From: Mycobacterium montefiorense
GTDB taxonomy: Bacteria; Actinomycetota; Actinomycetes; Mycobacteriales; Mycobacteriaceae
Reading direction: 5' to 3'
Length of the DNA: 64,000 nt
NCBI RefSeq assembly: GCF_003112775.1
Contig: NZ_BFCH01000021.1
Span: 62,001-126,000, forward strand
The notes below the pieces were generated by a model. That model saw only the letters and a program-made list of their open reading frames with translations. It was not told where the DNA came from and searched no databases. Shown here piece by piece: positions 58,667 to 64,000 of the stretch. Numbering within the stretch: the first letter of the stretch is position 1; each line of letters begins with the position of its first letter. The translations under genes and the position numbers were made by a program.

Positions 58667-59809
58667 ATGATGTCGCGATCATCGGGGTCGGCCTGCACCC
58701 GTTCGGCCGGTTCGAGGGCAAGTCGGCGATGCAGATGGGTGTCGACGCCATCCTCGCCGCGGTCGCCGACGCCGGGATCGCCTGGCAGGATGTCCAATTC
58801 GCCACCGGCGGCAGCTGGACGGTCGCCAATCCGGATGCGATCGTTGGCATGGTCGGGCTCACCGGCATCCCGTTCACCAATGTGTTCAACGCGTGCGCGA
58901 CGGCGGCCAGCGCGGTCAAGACCTGCGCCGACGGAATCCGGCTGGGCGATTACGACATCGGCATCGCGATCGGCTTGGACAAGCACCCGCGTGGGGCGTT
59001 CACCGAAGACCCGGCACTGGTGGGCATGCCGAGCTGGTATGCGGAGAACGGGCAGTATCTGACCACCCAGTTCTTCGGCATGAAGGCCAATCGCTACCTG
59101 CACGACCACAACATCTCCCAGGAGACGCTGGCCAAGGTGGCCGCCAAGAACTTCCGCAACGGCGCGCTGAACCCGAATGCGTTTCGCCGCAAGCCGATGT
59201 CCGAAGAGAACATCCTCAACTCGACGATGCTGAACTACCCGCTGACCCAGTACATGTTCTGCGCACCCGACGAGGGCGCCGCAGCGGCGGTGATGTGTCG
59301 GGCCGACATCGCGCACCGCTATACCGCCAAGCCGGTCTACCTGAAGGCGGTGGAGGTCCGCACCCGGCGTTACGGCGCCTACGAGGTCAACACCACCTGC
59401 GCTGCGGTCGAAGAAGACGTGGCGCCAACGGTTTACGCCGCGCGTTCCGCGTTCGAGAAGGCGGGTGTGGCTCCCGGCGACGTCGATGTGATTCAGCTGC
59501 AGGACACCGACGCCGGCGCCGAGGTGATCCACATGGCCGAGTGCGGGTTCTGCGAGCACGGCGAGCAGGAAAAACTGCTGGCCGCCGGTGCCACCGAGAT
59601 CAACGGCCCCGATGCCCGTCAACACCGACGGCGGGCTGATCGCCAACGGCGAGCCCATCGGCGCGTCCGGGCTGCGGCAGATCCACGAAATCGTCCGCCA
59701 ACTTCGCGGTGAAGCGGGCGATCGCCAGGTGCCGGGCAATCCGAAGGTGGGGTTCACCCAGTTGTACGGCGCCCCCGGCACTGCCGCGGCGACCATCCTG
59801 ACGACCTGA
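58663..59809 (+). pseudogene. SCP-x-type thiolase with a one-base insertion near the C-terminus
   Basis: The ATG at 58663 overlaps the CoA transferase stop. The frame gives a normal thiolase-like lipid-transfer protein, with the Cys in NACATAASAVKTCADG, through EINGP near 59606. An extra base in the C-run at 59607-59610 then shifts the frame, which ends at 59712 in Arg-rich nonsense. In the other frame the C-terminus continues MPVNTDGGLIANGEPIGASG, then LRQIHEIV and FTQLYGAPG, and stops at 59809. Repaired, the gene would be about 381 codons. The position equivalent to the His of GHPxGA is Glu even when repaired, so the chemistry may differ from classical thiolases. It may instead be a sequencing error. 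Confidence 0.8.
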
Positions 59810-59825
59810 CGGGCTGCTCGTCGGG

Positions 59826-61019
59826 TCAGGAGACCTTCGCCGCCGGCGGTGAGTAATTGGGCTTGCCGAGCCCAAGCACGTGCTGCGCGATCATGTTCCG
59901 GAACACCTCCAGCGTGCCGCCGTAAATCCCGACCAGCGGGGCAAAGCGGTACGCGTACTCGGCGCTGCCGTCGTCGGCGGCGCCGTCGGCCCCGAACGGC
60001 AACGACGCCGCGGCACCGTGCAGGTCCATCAGTTCCGGGGAGACGTCCCGCATCGTTTGTGCGATCGCGACGCGCCCAAAGATGCTGGACGCGCTCAACG
60101 CAGCCTCAACTCGAGCGAAGCTGCGTCCCAGGCGATATGCCACCGACTTGTCTTCGCTGCGCCGGTGTCCGCCGGCGTCCGGCTGCGTGACGCGCGCCAC
60201 GGCGTTGTCCACTGCGGCTGCCATGAAGCCGGCCTGGTGCATCATGATCGAGTTGTCCTGCAAGCCGTCGGGCGCGGCCGCCACGGCGCCATGCTCGACG
60301 TTGAGTGGCTCACGCAGCACCGTCCATCCACCGTTGACGTCACCGAGCCGGTATTTGTCGTCGACACGCACGTCGCTGTAATAGACGATGTTGGTGCGGT
60401 CGCCGTCGACCGTCCGAATGCCCTGGATCTCGATGCCGGGCAAGTTCAGCGGAACCAGGAACATGGTGATGCTCTTATGCTTTCGCGCCTCGGGGTCGGT
60501 GTTGGTGATCAGGAAGACATATTGGCAGTTGTGCGCGCCGGTGGTGAACATCTTCGAGCCGTTGATCACCCAGCTGTCACCGTCGCGCACCGCGCGCGTC
60601 TTGCAGGTGGCGATATCGGAGCCGCCTTCGGGTTCGGTGTAGCCCAGGCACAAACGGACGTGGCCACTGAACACCTTCGGCATCACGTCCGCGACAAGCT
60701 CGGGTTTGCCGAATTTCTCCACCGAACGCGCCACCATCGCGGTGGTGCCCCACGTCACCCACGGCACATGCGCCCGGCGTTTCTCCAGCTCCCAGATTCG
60801 CCGCTGCACCCGGCTGAACCCGCCGTCGGACGACGGCTTCCATTCCTTTTCCAAATAGCCGGCGGCCCCGAAAGCCAGGTGCACACCCTCGTCGAAGTTG
60901 TCGCCGGTCTCGCGGTCTCGGCGAATGACCTCGTCGGTCACCTGCGTTGCCAAAAAGCTTCGGGCTTCATCGAAAAAGGCCCTATCCTCGTCGGCTAGCT
61001 CGACGCGGGAGAAATCCAT
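59826..61019 (-). CDS. acyl-CoA dehydrogenase, likely alpha subunit
   Basis: A 397-residue acyl-CoA dehydrogenase. It has GYTEPEGGSDIATCKTRAV and INGSKMFTTGAHN in the beta domain, DVNGGWTVLREPLNVEHG, and VGIYGGTLEVFRNMIAQHVLGLG in the C-terminal active-site region. It is last in a leftward operon and lies 15 bases after the beta-type gene. The pair would form an alpha2beta2 enzyme that desaturates an acyl-CoA. Its 3' end faces the thiolase gene with a gap of 16 bases. Confidence 0.92.
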   Translation of the reverse strand: MDFSRVELADEDRAFFDEARSFLATQVTDEVIRRDRETGDNFDEGVHLAFGAAGYLEKEWKPSSDGGFSRVQRRIWELEKRRAHVPWVTWGTTAMVARSVEKFGKPELVADVMPKVFSGHVRLCLGYTEPEGGSDIATCKTRAVRDGDSWVINGSKMFTTGAHNCQYVFLITNTDPEARKHKSITMFLVPLNLPGIEIQGIRTVDGDRTNIVYYSDVRVDDKYRLGDVNGGWTVLREPLNVEHGAVAAAPDGLQDNSIMMHQAGFMAAAVDNAVARVTQPDAGGHRRSEDKSVAYRLGRSFARVEAALSASSIFGRVAIAQTMRDVSPELMDLHGAAASLPFGADGAADDGSAEYAYRFAPLVGIYGGTLEVFRNMIAQHVLGLGKPNYSPPAAKVS

Positions 61020-61034
61020 CGGTTGGCTCCTGTC

Positions 61035-62099
61035 CTAGGCGCGGGCGGCCTGGGCCGCACTCTCGCGGGCGGTCACGATCTCGGCAACCCGGGTGGCGGT
61101 GGCCCCTGGGTCGCCGCCGGCCAGCGGCCAGCCGCGGGCGCGCACCAGGTACGCGGTCGCGGCGGCCTCCGACGAAACACCAAGGCCGCCTTGAATATGG
61201 ACCGCCATGGTGGCCGCCTTCGCGGCCTCTTCTGCCATGAACACGAACGCCGACGGCGCCAGCTCGGGACGCTCATCGGGCTCGTTGTCCAAGAACCACG
61301 CGGCACGGCGCGCCAAGTTGCGCCCGCCCGCAACGGTGATTGCCATGTTCGCCAACGGGTGCGAGATGCCCTGTAACGTCGAGATGGGCACACCCAGCGT
61401 GTAGCGGCTCTTGGCGAACTCGGCCGCTATCGTCATCGTCTCCTCGACCAGGCCGACCAGCGCCGCCGCGGTGAGCAGTCTCCATTCATCCAGTGCACGT
61501 TCGTATTTCGCGAACGCTTCGGATCCATGAGCCACGACGGTCCGGGTATCGGCGACGGCCGGGTCCACCCACGCCATCGGTAACCGGCCGATGTTATCGA
61601 CCTTGGCCGGGCGGGTACCAAAGGCCAGGCGGACGATGTCGTCCCCGTCGCGAGCGACGATATGGTCGGCGATCGATCCGGTGGGTATCAGGCGGGGACC
61701 GGACACACTGTCGATGCGTGCGTCCAGGGCGGCGAGCTGTTCTCCGTTGATGATGCCCGCGGTGTCATCGCTCAATACGCCGAGGCTGGCCAGCAACCGC
61801 GCGGCACAGACGTGGTCGATCCACGGAACCGGAGCCAGCGATCGCCCGATCTCCTCTGCCACCAGAGTGAGATCCACCAGCGTGGCGCCGTCGCCCCCGC
61901 AGGACTCCGGCAGCGCCATGGTGGTGGCGCCCATCGCACAGAGCCGCTCCCATAGGTCCTTGTCGAAACCCGAAGCTTCTGCGGCACGGACCGTTTCGAT
62001 CGGGCAGTGCGTCTTGAAGAACTGCTTGTAGACGGTCTGCAAATCCACGTGGTGTTCGGACAGGCTGTAGTCGATCCTGCGCAGTTCGTAACGGTCCAT
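61035..62099 (-). CDS. acyl-CoA dehydrogenase family protein, likely beta subunit
   Basis: A 354-residue protein of the acyl-CoA dehydrogenase fold. It has LVDLTLVAEEIGRSLAPVPW in the N-terminal domain and RYTLGVPISTLQGISHPLAN at the subunit interface. Its C-terminus, IQGGLGVSSEAAATAYLVRA, lacks the GGTxE-R segment, like the other beta subunits here. It is placed between the amidohydrolase and alpha subunit genes, two bases after the amidohydrolase stop side. The N-terminal tract is shortened and starts MDRYELRRIDYSLS. Confidence 0.88.
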   Translation of the reverse strand: MDRYELRRIDYSLSEHHVDLQTVYKQFFKTHCPIETVRAAEASGFDKDLWERLCAMGATTMALPESCGGDGATLVDLTLVAEEIGRSLAPVPWIDHVCAARLLASLGVLSDDTAGIINGEQLAALDARIDSVSGPRLIPTGSIADHIVARDGDDIVRLAFGTRPAKVDNIGRLPMAWVDPAVADTRTVVAHGSEAFAKYERALDEWRLLTAAALVGLVEETMTIAAEFAKSRYTLGVPISTLQGISHPLANMAITVAGGRNLARRAAWFLDNEPDERPELAPSAFVFMAEEAAKAATMAVHIQGGLGVSSEAAATAYLVRARGWPLAGGDPGATATRVAEIVTARESAAQAARA

Positions 62100-62101
62100 C
62101 G

Positions 62102-62950
62102 TCAGTGCTCCTCTTGAGGGGTCGGCGCGGCGCCGAAGAAGAAGTCCTCTGCATTGTTATAGAGGTAGTTGTCCAGCACCTCGGCAGGAAGGTCCAGCGC
62201 ACGTGCTTCGGGGATTACCCGGTGCATCCGCAGCACCGGCCAGTCCGACGCGTAGATCACCTTGTTCGGGCCGCGGGTTCGCATGTAGTGCAGCAGGCTT
62301 TCCGGTAGCCGCTTCGGCGACCATGCCGATGTCATCAGCCGAAGGTTGGCGTACTTGAGCATCAACCGGATCGCGACGTCCCACCACGGGTCGGCTCCGT
62401 GGATCATGCACAGCTTCAGTTCGGGGAATCGCACACACACCCGGTCCAGGTGAATGGGATTTTGTACCTCGCCGGGGATCGGCGGCCCGGGCAGGCCGGT
62501 GTTCACACACAGTGGCAGCTCGAGCTCTGCGCACTTCGCATAGAGCGGGTAATACACGGCATCACTGGGCGGATACTGGCCGTCGCCCCAAAAGCTAGGT
62601 CCTACTACGGCATAGGCGACTGGCAGGTCGGCCCGGATTGCGGCTAGTTCGCGCAGCGGCTGCACCGGGCGCAGCAGATTGATGCCCCCCATCGCCAACG
62701 CGAACCGATCCGGTTTGGCGTCAACGAATTTGCGCGCCGTCGTCGACGGGCTCGCGAGGTTGTCCATCAGGATCGCCTTGCGCACACCGTGGGCGTCCAT
62801 CTCGTCGAGCAACTCCGACAAATCCACCGGCTCGAACATCGATTTCGGGCCTTTGAAATAGTCGTCGCGAACCTTCAGCATCCAGTTGGGCTGCGAGCCG
62901 GTCTCGCCGAAGTGCACATTGATCAGGCAGTCGATCGCTTTGTCGGTCAT
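62102..62950 (-). CDS. amidohydrolase family protein (metal-dependent TIM barrel)
   Basis: The ATG at 62950 overlaps the stop of the ligase gene (ATGA), giving 282 residues; the frame to 63022 is rejected. The N-terminal motif AIDCLINVHFG supplies Asp and His, a His is in LCMIHGADPWWDVA, and the C-terminal YASDWPVLRMHRV keeps the catalytic Asp. It is shorter than the amidohydrolases at 28833 and 30005 and belongs to a separate branch. It lies in an operon between a ligase and acyl-CoA dehydrogenases and may remove a carboxylate or open a ring. Confidence 0.88.
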   Translation of the reverse strand: MTDKAIDCLINVHFGETGSQPNWMLKVRDDYFKGPKSMFEPVDLSELLDEMDAHGVRKAILMDNLASPSTTARKFVDAKPDRFALAMGGINLLRPVQPLRELAAIRADLPVAYAVVGPSFWGDGQYPPSDAVYYPLYAKCAELELPLCVNTGLPGPPIPGEVQNPIHLDRVCVRFPELKLCMIHGADPWWDVAIRLMLKYANLRLMTSAWSPKRLPESLLHYMRTRGPNKVIYASDWPVLRMHRVIPEARALDLPAEVLDNYLYNNAEDFFFGAAPTPQEEH

Positions 62951-64000
62951 CCGCGTCCTTCCGCATCGACGCCGGCCAGTGCGGGATCCGAAAGCTGTTC
63001 TGCAGCAGCCTGGGTAGCCCACCGGTAGTTTGGTTTGCCATTGCCGAGACGTTGAATCTGTTCGACGAACAGGATTGCCTTGGGCGCTTTGAAATGAGCC
63101 AGCTGCGACCTACACAGGGTGGCCAGCTCGGCGTCCTCGACACCGGCGCCCGGCGCCACCGCGACCAGCGCGACGACTTCCTGGCCCCACCGCTCACTGG
63201 GCCGGCCCACCACCAGCGCGTCGGCGACGCCGGGGTGGGTGCGCAGCACCTCTTCGACCTCTTCCACGAATACCTTTTCACCGCCGGTGTTCACCACCAG
63301 CGAATCGCGTCCGAACAGGCGCAGGGTGCCGTCGGATTCGATGCTCGCCCGGTCGCCGGGGATCACCACCCGTAGGCCGTCGACCTCGGGAAAGGTGCGC
63401 TCGGTGGCCTCAGCGTCGTTGAAGTAGCCCAACGGAATCCGGCCGCTGCGCGCCACCCAGCCGATCTCGGGATCGCCGGGCTCCAAGAATCTGCTGCGAT
63501 CCTCCGACACCACCGCGCCACCCTCGCGGAGCGCGAAGGTCTCACTCTGGGTACCGCGCTGACTGTGCCCGAACCCCATGTTCCCGGATTCCGACGAGCC
63601 GTAGCCGTCGATGATGGTGAGCTGTGGCAGCTTTTCCATCAGTGCGGCTTTGAACTTCGAATTCGTTGCGGCCCCGCCGGTTCCGATCCCGTTCAGCTTC
63701 GATAGATCGTAGGAACCTCGCGTCAACTCGGCGACCAACGGGCCGGCGTAGGCGTCGCCCACCATGGTCATCATGCCGACTCCTTCGCGCTCGGCCGTTT
63801 CCCACACCGCGCGCACGTCCAATTTCCCCCGGCCGTCATAGAGCACCGCCGTGAACCCGTTCATGATCGCCGAGAAGGCGGTCCACATGCCGGCGGCATG
63901 CATCAGCGGAGACACCGCGAACCACGACTGACCGCCGCCGCGTACCTTGGCGTGGATCTCGTCGACGCTTGCGTGGTCGGCGCCGACCATCGATGCGACG
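62947..64000 (-). CDS. acyl-CoA synthetase (AMP-forming), 5' end beyond window
   Basis: The frame is open to the right edge, and the visible 351 codons are the C-terminal part of an ANL ligase. Motifs are SPLMHAAGMWTAFSAIMNG, DGYGSSESGNMG, VNTGGEKVFVEEVEEVL and a C-terminal domain with RLGNGKPNYRWA for the catalytic Lys. The N-terminal adenylate P-loop must lie beyond 64000. It is a paralogue of the ligase at 52061. It heads the visible part of a leftward operon with an amidohydrolase and two acyl-CoA dehydrogenases. Substrate unknown. Confidence 0.9.
   Translation of the reverse strand, partial: VASMVGADHASVDEIHAKVRGGGQSWFAVSPLMHAAGMWTAFSAIMNGFTAVLYDGRGKLDVRAVWETAEREGVGMMTMVGDAYAGPLVAELTRGSYDLSKLNGIGTGGAATNSKFKAALMEKLPQLTIIDGYGSSESGNMGFGHSQRGTQSETFALREGGAVVSEDRSRFLEPGDPEIGWVARSGRIPLGYFNDAEATERTFPEVDGLRVVIPGDRASIESDGTLRLFGRDSLVVNTGGEKVFVEEVEEVLRTHPGVADALVVGRPSERWGQEVVALVAVAPGAGVEDAELATLCRSQLAHFKAPKAILFVEQIQRLGNGKPNYRWATQAAAEQLSDPALAGVDAEGRG

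Noticed and set aside
1..64000. tRNA genes, CRISPR arrays, IS elements and riboswitches
   Set aside because: No cloverleaf-like segment, regularly spaced repeat, transposase or terminal inverted repeat, or known riboswitch core was seen; the 13E12 gene is the only mobile-element-associated feature.

Overview
The window is high-G+C actinobacterial DNA and almost certainly comes from a Mycobacterium of the slow-growing, MAC/M. kansasii-like type. The evidence is gene content: a CtpI-type giant P-type ATPase, a 13E12 (DUF222-HNH) protein with a mycobacterial SOS box, a multidomain Rv1364c-like sigma-factor regulator beside an RsfA-like STAS protein, an NDMA-dependent alcohol dehydrogenase, several luciferase-like (probably F420) oxidoreductases, and many fadE, fadD, P450 and CaiB-type genes joined by ATGA overlaps. 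The species cannot be fixed from sequence alone. No tRNA, rRNA, CRISPR array, IS element or prophage was seen.

Layout. 1-10.5 kb: a tandem-domain CoA transferase (cut by the left edge) diverges from a GntR regulator and an SDR. A luciferase-like gene then diverges from a tightly coupled operon of four acyl-CoA dehydrogenases and an acyl-CoA ligase. 10.5-14.4 kb: an accessory stretch with two related unknown proteins and a 13E12 protein that has read through its own terminator. 14.2-20 kb: ctpI with small membrane proteins on both sides. 20-22.4 kb: a TetR-hotdog fusion regulator and an amidohydrolase broken by an in-frame stop. 22.5-25.1 kb: a sigma-factor control pair (STAS protein plus PAS-phosphatase-kinase-STAS protein). 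25-34 kb: a long leftward operon (Rieske ferredoxin, two amidohydrolases, a hydrolase-like protein, an acyl-CoA dehydrogenase pair) diverging from a P450-alcohol dehydrogenase pair. 34-41 kb: SDR and VOC genes, a YhgE/Pip-like exporter with an ATPase-like partner and TetR regulator, a poxB-type gene and an SDR. 41-64 kb: further catabolic operons (P450s, luciferase-like oxidoreductases, acyl-CoA carboxyltransferase, FAD monooxygenase, Rieske oxygenase, ligases, aldehyde dehydrogenase, CoA transferase, thiolase, acyl-CoA dehydrogenase pair, amidohydrolase). The last gene runs off the right edge.

Taken together, most genes look like modules that oxidise a hydrophobic ring- or chain-containing substrate (P450, Rieske oxygenase, FAD monooxygenase), oxidise alcohols and aldehydes, attach CoA (ligases, CoA transferases) and then carry out beta-oxidation-like degradation (acyl-CoA dehydrogenases, thiolase). 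The substrate is unknown. No canonical cholesterol-cluster gene is recognisable, so this may be an undescribed catabolic locus. Three divergent promoters between 43 and 56 kb share one 19-bp 8-3-8 palindromic motif, which suggests a common regulator.

Anomalies include three genes broken by single-base changes (nonsense near 22071; frameshifts near 41418 and 59607), one stop-codon loss (14046), and several proteins that lack their family's catalytic residues. No function was assigned by database search; everything here is read from the sequence and from family knowledge.
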